Assembly (NCBI GenBank): GCA_001600615.1
Contig: BCKK01000004.1
Location: forward strand, 434,001-498,000
Source of the DNA: Dioszegia crocea
Lineage: Eukaryota; Basidiomycota; Tremellomycetes; Tremellales; Bulleribasidiaceae
Direction of reading: 5' to 3'
DNA: 64,000 nt
Shown here: piece after piece, positions 36,002 through 47,508 of the stretch
Position numbering within the stretch: the stretch's first letter is position 1
Layout: every line of letters starts with the position of its first letter
Notes under the pieces: generated by a model
What the model was told of the DNA's origin: nothing
Seen by the model: the letters and a program-made list of their open reading frames with translations, nothing else
Databases searched by the model: none
Program-made: the position numbers and the translations under genes

Positions 36002-37956
36002 ATGCCGACAACAACAGAGCAGCAGCCGGCGCTGTATTCGATACTATGGGCTTGCATGTAAGTCCCCACCTTTGCCCCGTATACCTTGAAAATTCGCTGA
36101 TTCAAAAGGTCGTCATGGTACTGTACGTGCTTTCTTCATACTTGACAGATCCATCGAGCTAACACTTCGACAGATGGGTACCACATTGCTGAACTCAACT
36201 TTCCCGTTGCGTCCCTAACATGCCTCACACCGGTCCACGCTCCTCGGTCGCGGCTACCACTATGCCTCGAAATCGATGCTTTCCGGTATAGCACAGTCAC
36301 AGCCATGTACACTGTCGGTGGTCTCGGCGGGTCGCTGATTAGCGCGTGGGTGGTTCACAAGGAGGGGCTGAAGGGCGGGATTGTGTGGACAGGATACCTA
36401 AATTTGGTTGGCGTGTTCTTGATGGGTTGGAGCTGGAATTGGGGAATTTTGGCGCTTGGAAGGTGAGTTGGTTTGGGCTCAATCCCATGGTGTGGCAGTC
36501 GGGCATGAAACGACCACGATTCGAGGGGCATTTAGCTTGACCTAGATGCTGACAATTTCAGATTTGTGGCAGGCCTATCCGCCGGTCTAGCATTCTGCCT
36601 CATCCCACCATTCCTATCGCTTGTAGCGCGATCATCGCCACAGCTCGCCACACGCACAGGCCAGATTGGCGTTCTTCATCAATTAGCGATCGTTGTCGGG
36701 ATCCTCATGTCCCAGATAGCAGGATGGATCATCACGGGATCAGTGAGTCTGCGCGAGCATAGGCAAAAGTGTCCATGCTAATCCCGCTTTAGAAAGGCGA
36801 AACACCTGGAAATTGGCGATTTGTTGTCGCTCTGTCAGGCATCGCGTCGCTTGTTCAAATATGGGCAGCCAGCAAAGTCTTCATTCCGCCAGAAGCGACC
36901 ATTAAGCCGTCGACTATCGTGCCTGAAACCCCGAAAATGCCCTCCTTGGCAGTCCAGGCGGAAGGTACGCTGTATGCCCTGTATCCATCCCGCAGGGTTA
37001 AGGTTGACTATTTTAGCGTCCGAACCCCTCATGCCAGGAACAGCTGCCACTCCTCTCTCGCCAATTACTACCGCCCTATCCTCCTCGTCTACACAAATGC
37101 CTCTCCGAGAATTGTTATCAAACACATCATTACGCAGTACAGCAATCTTGTGCGCAACAGTCATCTCGTTCCAATCTCTATCCGGAGTCAACGCCGTCAT
37201 GTTCTACTCAACGCCTGTACTTCGACCTCTCCTGCCTGATTCGGCAAGCTTGACGGGGATATGGATTGGCCTCGTGAATGCGCTCATGACTCTACCCGCT
37301 GTCTTCCTGATTGATGTGAGTTCTCCCGTCTTAGCCCCCGAAGTGGGATCGGAGGGCAAAAGAAATCGTGGCTGACGATTCAGGTCGTGGGGAAAAAGCA
37401 TCTTCTACTCTTCTCAGTCATCTGCATGAGCTCTATGTCGGGCATGTTGGCACACGGGATCAACTCGCATTCACCACATTTGAGCGCGTTCGCCATCATA
37501 GGTTTCATTGTGAGTTGCAGAGCATTTACTTTGCAAATATTCGCAGCTTACACATATAGGCCAGCTTCGCCGTTGGTCTGGGTCCAATCCCATTCTTGCT
37601 AATCCCGGATCTCGCACCCGCACAAGTAAGCTTCACCCAACACTCTCTGCCGAATCTGAGCTAACACAATTCAGGCAATCCCAGCCCTCTCATCACTCTC
37701 ATTCGCCCTCCAATGGACCCTTAACATTGTCGTCGCCCTCCTCTTCCTGCCTCTCCGCAACTACCTTTCCTCGCCCACGATCCCAGGAGACCCAATGTCG
37801 GCAAGGCGGAACGAGGGCAATGTCTTCTACGTCTTCATGGCGACAAGTGCGATACTGGCCGTTATCGTCTGGCGAGGACTACCGAATGATCCTTCTCGGG
37901 CGGGGTCTGGAGGCCATGGTGCCGGTCTAGCTGGTTTGGGAATGGGGAGAGTGTAG
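36002..37956 (+). CDS. Sugar porter family MFS transporter
   Basis: Twelve-helix transporter of the sugar porter family. ATG at 36002 (MPTTTEQQPALYSILWAC), then a proposed 14-nt microexon near 36110-36123 and an exon beginning GYHIAELNFPVA, the family's first-helix motif. Others: TVGGLGGSLISAWVV, RFVAGLSAGLAFCLIPPFLSLVA (helix 4/5 motif), SLSGVNAVMFYSTPVL (helix 7, diagnostic for the family) and FAVGLGPIPFLLIPDLAPA (helix 10). It ends GLGMGRV at 37956. The helix 10 motif is close to that of fungal Vps73/Ybr241c-like porters, so a vacuolar or plasma-membrane sugar carrier is plausible. Substrate cannot be read from the sequence. About eight short introns. The microexon near the start is the weakest part; without it the frame fails. 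Converges with MFS transporter 1. Confidence 0.85.
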
Positions 37957-38149
37957 TGGGGATATCTCATAAGGTCTCGACAGTACACGTTTTGGGATTC
38001 TTGTATACTCAGTCATGGATGTGAGCAGACTTTGTACCAATCGGAGACAGCCATTACGGCGCACTTGACATGGGCGCGAGCCTGACTTTAATGGACCTTG
38101 ACTTGATTCATACAACTCCTCTCTCTGATCACATACTGTACCTCATACC

Positions 38150-39961
38150 CTACTCGTGCGCCTTCTTAGGATCGCTAAATATCAACCCCATCAAACCTGA
38201 AATAGAGATGGTTACTCCAGTATACACCAGGAGTATGCCCTAAGAGACTGTAAGTCATCGTGCACTCGTGCGACACCAAAGAACAGATCAAACACACGTA
38301 ATTGTTCAGCCCATAGCCCCCTGCTGCGCCCTTCAAGATGTCGAATTTGAGTAATTGATCGGCGATTGGACCAGAAGACACGTTGCCTATCCCTTTACAA
38401 AAAGCAAACATGGAGAAAATCATGGCAGGGACAGTTGGGTCGTCTTCTGAAGGTCGATTGTCAGCCTTTAACCCATATCTGGCAGTGATGACGGGACTTA
38501 CTGGCGATGAGGGATATCATCTTTGTCGACACGCTCGTGAAGCCCAAACTCAGCACTCCGAAGGCCAGTACGAAAGATACCAGGAGACCTGGATTGGTTC
38601 CGAAGCCCCAGAGGAAGAAGCAGGACAGAGCCGTTCCGAGGCAGTTGAGCGAGATGACCGCGCGAATTGGGTAGCGGTCTGACAGATATCCGAACAAAGC
38701 ATTTCCCGGTACCGAGGCAGCTGGACATTTAGCGGATGCTCGGAGCAAACCTGATGGAAGACCGACCATTCATGATGGAGATCAGACCCGTTCCGCTGGG
38801 GTATACGTGCAGATCGTCGGCGTATGCTGTGAGATCAGCGCTCAGCCGGCGTCCACAGGGCAGCGTGAGCTATGACATGACTCACCAGGTAGCCACAATG
38901 TCGGAATGTAACTCCCCAGACTACTGATCGCGATGATTCCACAGCCAATCCAAACAAGTCGATGCTTGAGAAACTCCATATTCACTCTCGGCCGCCTAAT
39001 TCCGCCATCCCCTGCCACCCTACGTCTTGAGATGGGGATCCTCCGCTTGATTGGAATCAGGGCAACACTACATAGAACCCCATAGGCCACACCGATGGAG
39101 ATCATGGCGATCTTGTATCCGTATCGATTGATCAAAGTCGAGATGAGGAAAGGGAAGATAGTACCTCCCACACCGGTGCCGGCGAACATGATTCCGGCTG
39201 CCAATCCGCGCCGAGCGGAGAACCACTCGAACAAGATCGTGGCGCATGGTAGATAGGTCGCGGCGGCGAAAGGGTAGAGGAGTCCGAATGTCACTACGAG
39301 ATGCCAAGGCTGGGAATATGAGCGCGCAGACCCGGCTTCTAGATAAATCATCTAAGGCTCACCGCAGTTGCGAATCCGGAGGTAATTATGGCTATTGTGG
39401 AGATGGCTACGCCAGCGTATTGGATGCTTTTACTTGATCGTGGATAGGCAGTGATAATGCTGAGCTGTGTATCAGCTATCCTTCAGTACATCAAGCCCTA
39501 TAGATGATGAGTACTAACGGTCCGAAAATAGCTGTAAAGACATAAGATAGACCTGCGTGCATCGTCGCAGCTAGGGTCAAGGTACCTGCTCCATACCCAG
39601 GAAAGAGGGTCGTAGTCCAATACAGATGCAAGACTCCGATGGAGAAGGGTATACCCCAAATGAGAATCTCGATTACCGTTGCGCCCAAGAGGAATAACCA
39701 GGCATTAACGCCTGAGTCGACAGGGTGTAGGAATTGGGTATTGAGAGGATCGGTCAAGCTATTGTTGCCGCTCCGATGCGAGATACTAATCTCTGAGGGT
39801 GTGTGTGGTGATGTGAGAAGTAGATTGGACGACTTGTTGATGGCCGGATCGGATAAAATCGCCGCCGAGGCCAGGGGAGGGAGGTGTCCCGCCTCGTGTT
39901 CTAGAGCTCGGAGCTCGAAGGCGTCCACAGGATTGCTCGATGGCGAGTGGACCTGGCTCAT
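38150..39961 (-). CDS. MFS transporter 1, monocarboxylate (MCT/SLC16-like) type
   Basis: ATG at 39961 (MSQVHSPSSN). A cytosolic N-terminal tail of about 80 residues ends in LTDPLNTQFLHPVDSGVNAW, then helices LLGATVIEILIWGIPFSIGVLHLYW and TLAATMHAGLSYVFTAIFGP. Exon 2 has PWHLVVTFGLLYPFAAATYLPCATILFEWFSARRGLAAGIM, a typical MCT helix 3/4 block with the Glu-Trp-Phe and RRG loop. The next region includes TGVGGTIFPFL. Helix 7-12 parts are KHRLVWIGC, ALFGYLSDRYPIRAV, MISLIA, FSMFAFCKGIG and GILLVYTGVTI, ending KKAHE at 38150. The last exon must start at ggc after ctcttag to keep the frame with its paralogue. Likely a plasma-membrane proton-coupled carrier; the substrate is not predictable. The second copy (57517-59299) is very similar, differing mainly in the N-terminal tail. 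Confidence 0.87.
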
Positions 39962-40790
39962 GATGGCAGCTGCCACCTCGACTCAGACTCAGACGATCGT
40001 TGGGGTTGGTAGATGTTGATGTCGAGATTGCTGATTGCCTGCCGCCTGACTTTTCTCTTAAGCTTCCCCACTTGTGACGTAATGCTCCCCCACTCCGCGC
40101 CTAATAAGCATTGGTAGGCCGATCATCTATCAACGAGGCAGAGAGAGATGGCAGGGCTGACGTATGACATAAATTAAGACGAGGTAGTCAGTACAAGACC
40201 AGTCCGCGTGAGACAGACCAAGTATACGTAGCTGCAGCTATGACTAGCTTGTACGACAGATCAGCTATCGATCTCCCAAACGACTTTGCCATGAATAAGA
40301 TCATGAAGCAGCACCTTAGGACACGAATTCAACCTTTCACTCATGTACAATGGTGAATCAAAGCCTTTAGTATTCTTCGCCCTTCCTTCGTATAATTTCC
40401 CTCAAAGGCAAGATCGTCATCGTAGGGCAGCTTGGTCGCCTACCGCCTGGAGTAGTTCAACTTCCACCATTTCACCGGCAATTTCTCCACCAATTGCCTG
40501 ACTTTTGACTCAGATCAATGGACCACAAATACCAGGACTCCTCTTTGCTCTTTTGCCTGAGGATAGCTAGCGAGCGTGCAGAGCACAGTCAGGCGGGCCC
40601 GCCACCCACACCATCCATCGGATGTTTCAGGAGGAGTGACCTGTTTCATCTTCCAAAATTACCCCTTTGGGCAATTTATCGCACAAGCCGGACCTTCGCC
40701 ATCGATCCGATCAAGACTGCGAATGCTAAATGCGTTATGACCTTCTCAACCATATATCATCCCCCTTCCATCCTCCTCGGCTAAGCTATA
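39962..40790. promoter_or_regulatory. Divergent intergenic region
   Basis: 829 bases between MFS transporter 1 (-) and the single-pass membrane protein (+). The ORF at 40518-40784 lacks any gene character. No element recognised. Confidence 0.35.
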
Positions 40791-41856
40791 ATGTCCGTCA
40801 ACAACAATGTCAACGCAGCATCGACTTACCAAACGGTCGTAATCGCCATCGTGGCCGGAGGCATCTTGTCCACTGGCGTATTATCAATACTGTGGAAGCG
40901 GCGGCAGGCGAGAAGATGGATCGCGATGCGGCGGAATATGCCTGCGGGCGCACATGGTGCGCGAGCCGGAGGAGTGGGCGGGTCAGGAGAAGGAGGGAAG
41001 GGAGTCGGAAAGCCACCGGGAATCTGGGATGTCGTTTTTGGTGGTGAGGATGATAAGCGGTCTGAAATGGGAGGCGATAAGTCCGCGCGTGATGGTCTGG
41101 ATCTGGAGGGCAAGATGAGGACTGGATGGAGGGTGCGTAACTCTTTCACTTTCACTTCACTTCGGATGTGCGAGAGGGGGGCGATCAGGTCGTCTATAGT
41201 GCTATTGCTGACATGTCTAGCCTGCTTCTTTGTCTCTGTCAACTCCACCACCTCCACCTATCCTCACTCAACACTCTACAAATCCTCCTCCACCCGCACC
41301 TCACACTGCCGAAATCACCGTGCTCATCGCGATGCCACAACCTGACCCCAATTCCAACGCTGTCGCCGGACCATCCTCCCTACCAGCCACCACACAGCCA
41401 TTCCCACACTCCGAGTCTCTACAGGCTGATTCCCCTCCCGAGTATTCTCCAGTCTTTCATTACCCCACATATACACCAGCACCGTCGGAATTCAACGATG
41501 AGGATGGACGACCCCTACCTCTATTAGAAATGGGTTTCACAAGCATTTCGGTCTTACCTTCCGCCTCATCCAGAGTCAAACCGGGAAACACGGGTTTGGA
41601 AGATATGATCAAGAAGGCAGCGACGGAGAGGGAAGAGGCATCAGGCCGGAGACATCGGAGTAGGAGTACAGCGTGGGATGGAGTTGCCCCAAATCCACAG
41701 CCGCAAGCTGTCAATGGCGGCTTTCAGGGAACGGGGATAGATCCCTTGACCAGTCCGTCTACGGCCTCGCGGTATGCCATGATTAGGAATGGGGCGTTGG
41801 CCGGGTTCGGGTCGCCTTCGGCGCAGAGGGGAGTACCGGGTAATAGTAGAGTGTGA
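40791..41856 (+). CDS. Single-pass membrane protein with disordered cytosolic tail (325 aa)
   Basis: Exons 40791-41132 and 41221-41856 give exactly 326 codons. Residues 14-36 (YQTVVIAIVAGGILSTGVL and on) form one hydrophobic span just after a short polar N terminus, followed at once by basic KRRQARRW, so the tail should face the cytosol by the positive-inside rule. The rest is Gly-rich, then Pro/Ser-rich and disordered. A short hydrophobic segment, TAEITVLIAMPQP, resembles a conserved block I believe occurs in other basidiomycete single-span proteins, though I cannot verify this. It has EYSPVF and a PPEYSP motif that could be a WW-domain or ubiquitin-ligase contact (PPxY-like). No enzyme domain. 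Possible adaptor in membrane traffic; function unknown. Confidence 0.75.
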
Positions 41857-42002
41857 GGGGAATGTAAGTTGGACAGGGAGTATGTATAGAGTATATAGAA
41901 TTAGGTAGACATGTCGGACCTTTCTTCATCTTTGCCTTCCCACGCTTGGAGCGTACCCAGGCCAGAGAACGATCGCATTGCTTTCTTTCTAGTTCAACAA
42001 CC

Positions 42003-43451
42003 CTAATCGCTCATCTCTTCGAAATCTTCAACAGCATCATCCCTCTGTGTCTCCCGTTTGAAGTGCTGATCTGCCCTCGATTGGAACGTCTTGTCGGCCT
42101 GGTCAAAGTCAGTGAGAGACTTGAAGAGCCTGAACGAAATCTCACCTGCAGATCCTCCTTCTGAATCACAAGATTACATCCCATGGCGGGACAATTGATA
42201 GGTCTCGCAGCGCCTCGGCCCTGACTGAACAGGCCCATAACAAATTCGCGAGAAAAATGGTGGCCGCAACCGGGGCTAGGAATGTCAGCGCCACTCGTTC
42301 GGATTACGCAAATGGTCATGTAGGAGAAGAGTCTTCGCGCCCCGCGAGGGCATAGCCAGGAGTTCAAGCCCCTTCGCACTAGCTCCCATGTAGGCAAGGA
42401 GGAGGGGAAGAAGGAAGGATGATGATTTGATGCGATATAGAGATATCCGCCGGGAGACAGGACAGAAGCACTCACTTGACCACCGCGTCCTTGATTGGCA
42501 TGTGAGATGCTAAACACTTGTAATTCTGCAGAGTCGGCCCGACCTCCACATCATCGTCCTCTGACTCGTCCCCATCTCCCTTGTCGAGCCAATTTGACAT
42601 TGGCGGACAGCCTTGATTCGGGTGGTGTACTTGCTGACTAATCAGCCAGGGCGATAGGCACCGGGAAGGAAAGCTTACCCATAAATCAGTCCTGAATCGC
42701 ATGTATTCTTCATCATTACTGACTGATCTATCAGCTACGCCACATCTAGACAACGTAGGAAGAAGTAACTCACACTTCTGCCTCGCTGATTTCTTCATGT
42801 AATCTTCCGCCTTATCTGCCGCCTGCCTCTCGTATGCCTCTGCAGGGTTGACCTGATTTGTCAGAGGGCTCAATCGGAGCGATGATAGAAAGGCTTACGA
42901 TGTCCTGAGATTGTCGCATCTTAGCCTGCATAGCTTTGATGACGCTGCCTCTGAGGTGGAGCACAGCTCGAATTTCGATCGAACGGCATACGCTTCGAGC
43001 CAGCTCTTCAATCATCTAATATGTCAGGTGTTTCCTTCACGCCGTAATGGTGCATCAACACTATGACTCACGGCATCACCTTCATTGGCCTCTTCTATCA
43101 ATATCGCAGTATCAATGACCTTGCCGATCTGGTCAGAGATCTGCTCCTCCATTGATCTGATCTCAGCCAAGAGTTTCGAGAGCTAGAGATAGATGTAAGC
43201 CAGAGTTCATGCTCTTCTTCTGGAATGTGAGAGAAGGAGAGTAAGCTCACAGTGGAATCAGTAGTAACATCCTTCTGTTTTGTTTGCTGGACGTAGGTGT
43301 TGACCGTCCAGGCTTCGAGCCCATCCTCGTCGACTTCCATGTCATCTCCAATTACAGGTTTGACGAGGCGTTCTTCGTCCGCTGCTCCGTCTGGCGTCGA
43401 GCGGTCGCCTTGTCGTGATGATGACGCTTGAGCGTTCGTGGTGAGTGCCAT
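42003..43451 (-). CDS. NSE2: NSE2/MMS21, SUMO ligase of the SMC5-SMC6 complex
   Basis: ATG at 43451 (MALTTNAQASS). The N-terminal half, in several short exons, is helical (LLAEIRSMEEQISDQIGKVI, MIEELARSVCRSIEIRAVLHL, AYERQAADKAEDYMKKS), matching the coiled part that binds SMC5. The C terminus carries the SP-RING zinc finger: LQNYKCLASHMPIKDAVV, then CGHHFSREFVMGLF, then INCPAMGCNLVIQKEDLQ, with the Cys/His order of an SP-RING. It ends in an acidic tail (EDFEEMSD) at 42003. Nse2 attaches SUMO to cohesin and SMC subunits during repair of damaged replication forks. Exon borders in the middle are approximate. SIZ-type SUMO ligases share the finger but have a SAP domain and are longer, so Nse2 fits better. 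Confidence 0.85.
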
Positions 43452-44787
43452 CTTGCTGTAGTGTGGAAAGGGGGAAGAGAGGAAGGAAAGGCAAGAGAGG
43501 CATGGCTGAACAAAATAGTTGACGCGACTATCCCAAACGCGTCGAGGTCCGTGCGCAACAACAAAGAGATGCCGAGCCTTGCCGTGACGGGAGGGCCTAT
43601 CATATCTCGCCTTGCCATCTATATCTGTGTCTTCAGCGCAGCAGACTATGAATATAACATCGGCGTATCGCAATAGGAGGTGCATCACCGCCAAGACTCC
43701 TCCACTACGACTCAAGATTGACCGCAACCATCTTCAGAACGCACTGACACCCGCCGCGTAACTGGACAAGTCGACCGCGAGAAGCCATCGACCTAGTCCT
43801 ACGGGACTCAGCTGTCGAGGTCTGAGTATGGCCCCAACTCCGAGTGGATCTCGTACAATAATGTACAGGCGTCAATTCAGACACATCGATTCATGAGATT
43901 CCTGCCACTGACGAGCGAGAACCGTGATCTCTGACTCACTGACGGTGACTGACTCTGCCCATAATGCCTATGACTGGCAGTCAGTGGTTGAGCCTTTCAA
44001 CGCCTCTGTTACTAATCACGCTGTAATTCTCCGCAAGCAGGTCTCTATTCCTGATGGGCGTATCCTAGAGATCACGAACGTATGTACTGGCTTTTGCTCA
44101 GCTTCCTGTCTTCCAGAGCGATAATCGAGCTGAATGTCTAGATCTGTGCTCGGACACGAAATTGACATGGTGTCTCACCCTTCATCCATCATCAGATATC
44201 CCTCTCAGTCCCTCTCAGGCTCTTGTACCCTGTAAGCCCGCATATCTGCCTCCTCAATCCTGCAGCCGACGACATCGCAACCAGTGCCCTGGTGCCCTGG
44301 GCTGCTAGACTGGGGCCGACCTCGCGATACCCTGCCTTTTCACCTCGGTCACAGCTACGTATGGACTCTGCATTGTGGACTGGGCATGTCCATGCCTATT
44401 CGCCAGAATGGCTGCGTGGTGGAGGCAGGAGTTGAGCGGCACGTTCACCGGCCGGTGGCGCTAGCGTTGAAGGACATTTCTCGACTATCCACTATGTATC
44501 CGCCCTAATTTTCTTCTCAGCGTACATCACAGTGATGATATGTGTGCACCCATGATCCCAGATTGCTCAGGGAACGTACAGGCTTCCTCCATTCACTACT
44601 GCCTTTCACTAGAAAGGTGCAGCAGCAGGCCAATTACGTAATATTTGAAGCGCGTCGGCAACGGCCGTAATCACGATCACGACGCGTCGCTCTGATGACT
44701 GGACTTTGGAACTTGCTCTTGACTTGCATCCTCCTCCTACCCTTCCTTCCTACAATCCATACATAGACCCCTTATCCTAACGCTACA
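43452..44787. other. Divergent intergenic region with gene-like remnants
   Basis: 1.3 kb between NSE2 (-) and RFA1 (+). A plus-strand ORF (43924-44124) reads like protein (DWQSVVEPFNASVTNHAVIL) and runs into a good 5' splice site, gtatgt near 44080. Another open stretch (44284-44508) contains LGHSYVWTLHCGLGMSM. I could not join them into a continuous frame, so they may be remnants of a decayed gene or a gene with unusual splicing. Confidence 0.35.
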
Positions 44788-47163
44788 ATGGCCGAGATGA
44801 TCGATACCACCTTCATTCCCCAGGTCTACAGCCCGGATGGCGCGCCAGAAGGGGTTGAGCCTATCCTCCAATGTCTGACTGTGAAGAAGATCAATGCCAA
44901 TGCGGGCAACGCTGCCGCAGACAGATATCGGTGAGTCAGCTGTCTATAGAGCTTTCGACGGTACATAGAGGTTCGGCTCGAAGCTGATATGTCCAGAATC
45001 ATCCTCTCAGACGGCACATATTTCTGCCAAGCGATGTTGGCTGTCGGCCTTAATCCTCTCGTGGACTCCCAAGAAATTGACAGATGGGTCTTCATCAAGC
45101 TCAAGAGCTTCTCCATTAACGCTGTCCAGGGTCGAAAGTGAGTGTTCTAATCCTGGAAGCAGGAACCCAGGCTGATCTTGCAGATTGGTCATCCTTCTCG
45201 AGGTGGAAGTCGTGCCCGGTGGCGGAACAAAGATTGGTGAACCAGTCAGTATTGAGCAGGCGGGCGGGGCCGCAGTAGCGGGTGCATCAGCACGTCCAGC
45301 AGCAGCGGCTGCTAATGGCCGACCTAAGCAGGAGGCTGGGGCTGGATCGCGTGCTGGAGCTGGGCCAGCGAGGGGAGGCGCTAGGGCAGGAGGAGGGAAA
45401 GATATGGGACCATTGTTCCCCATCGAGGGATTGAGTCCTTATCAGAACAAGTGAGCTGGAGCTCCTTCGATGAAGATGGACGACAAGCTTACAAACGCAG
45501 ATGGACGATCAAGGCGCGAGTGACGGCAAAGTCGGAGATCAAGCATTGGTCGAATCAGCGAGGAGACGGGAAACTGTTCAACGTGACATTTATGGATGAG
45601 ACGGTCAGTTGCAGCTTGATCTTTCAATGCCACGAAGCTGATAGTCTAGGGAGAGATCCGAGCGACGGGCTTCAATGAGCAAGTCGACAACTTCTACGAG
45701 GTCCTCGAGGAAGGCAAGGTATACTTCTTGTCTAAGGCCCGAATCAACATCGCCAAGAAACAGTTCAACAACGTTAACAACGAATATGAAATCTCGTTGA
45801 GCAATGATACTGAGATTGAGCCTGCAAGTCTTGGAGCTGCAATCGAGGAACTCAGCTGATCCGATAGTGCGATGATGAGTCTGTGCCACAGATCAAGTAT
45901 GCCTTTAAGCGGGTTGACGAGTTGGCGGATTTGAACAAGGACGATCTTTGCGGTGTGTCTAATCGTCCCGGGGGATCTGGGTGTCGCTGATCAAAATAGA
46001 CATCATCGGTATCGTTCGCGAGGTTCACGACCTTTCTTCCGTGACCTCAAAGGCGACTCAAAAGCCTGTAAGCTGACCTTCTGCACACGCGCTCCGTACG
46101 CCAGAAGCTGACCTCGACAGTTTGCTAAACGAGACATCCAGCTCGTCGACCAGTCTGGTCAAGCGGTCCGATTGACTCTATGGGGCAAGCAGGCCGAGAG
46201 TTTCGCGCACGACGATGCGCCAGTCATCGCCTTCAAGGGCGTCAAAGTCGGAGATTTCGGCGGAAGGAGTTTGAGCATGTTTAGCTCGGCAACCATGAGT
46301 GTCAACCCCGACATCAACGAGGCACATGCGCTGCGCGGATGGTAAGTCGATCAAACCTTCCAGCACTTGACCCAACTTACTCGAAAGGTACGATGCTACA
46401 GGCCGAACCACCAACTTCAACTCCTACACATCCACCTCCACTACCCGTGTCGACGGTGCCGGTCCCCGTCTTGAAGAACTCAAGACTATCGGCGAGGCCA
46501 AAGATGAGAACCTGGGCATGCGTGACAAGGTTGATTACTTCAGCACATCAGCTGTGGTGGCGTTTGTGAAATCGGAGATGTTTTCGTACCCCGCTTGTGC
46601 GAATCCGGACGGGTGCAACAAGAAGGTCATTGAGGCTGGAGATGGAAATTGGGTGTGTGATAAATGCAACAAAAGCTGGCCAGAACCTATACATCGGTAT
46701 GTCCAACCTCTTCACCTAGAGTGTAATGCTGATCGTTACCAGTTACATTCTCAGTATGAACTGTATGGACCATACATCTTCTTTCTGGATTACAGCCTTT
46801 AACGAGACTGCGGAGAAGATATTGGGTATTAGCGCGAATGACCTGATGAAGCTCAAGGTCAGTTGGCTTGTGGACATCATGTGAGACATAGCTGACTGGA
46901 CCAGAATGAAGGAGAGGATAGCGAATTCCAATCATACTTTACCAAAGCCTCAGCCAAGACGTACACATTCGAAATGATGGCTAAACAGGATAGTTTCAAT
47001 GTAAGTTTCATATCTCCCTTCCAAAGTCAATTGGTCAGGATATTCCGACTGACTCCCATAGGACCAAGTCCGAGTCCGATATACCGCTCGTAAAGCTGGT
47101 GCACCCGATTACGTCGCTGAGTCTGCACACCTCGCTGCGCAAATTGCAAAATTCAACGTGTAG
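44788..47163 (+). CDS. RFA1: RFA1/RPA70, large subunit of replication protein A
   Basis: Binds single-stranded DNA in replication, repair and recombination as the largest of three RPA subunits. ATG at 44788 opens with the N-terminal OB fold ([24 protein letters not shown]), an Ala/Gly-rich linker (about 60 residues), and DNA-binding OB fold A from [31 protein letters not shown], with [22 protein letters not shown] fold B has [17 protein letters not shown] and [21 protein letters not shown]. The third OB fold holds the zinc finger: [14 protein letters not shown] then [10 protein letters not shown], a four-Cys ribbon. It ends AQIAKFNV at 47163. About ten introns, two of which split the DNA-binding folds. 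High confidence from motif order over the full length. Confidence 0.96.
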
Positions 47164-47508
47164 GGTGGTGAAAGGTGATGAAGGGGCTGAAGGGGATATG
47201 GAGGGCTGAGGTGTAAGAATGATAGGGTTTCAGTCTGGGTTATTAGTGCTTCCTCTAAAAATCTGCAATTGTCCGTAGTCAATGTGTATATTCTGACCTA
47301 AGTAAATGACTGAGATCCTGCCTTTATGATACATATGCTCTCTAGGCCTTTCTGTGGTGGTGGTGGATCTAGACCTGGGTGGCTCCGCGAACAAGGTACG
47401 TCGGTTGCATCTACTCGCCGCTCTTACAAACTATCAACATCCACCTGGATCAATCATAAACTAGCTATCATAATCACAACTATCACCAATCTCCGCTCGT
47501 GCCCGACC
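47164..47508. other. Convergent 3' region
   Basis: 345 bases between RFA1 (+) and the Borealin gene (-), holding both 3' ends. A plus ORF at 47326 has no support. Nothing else seen. Confidence 0.4.
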
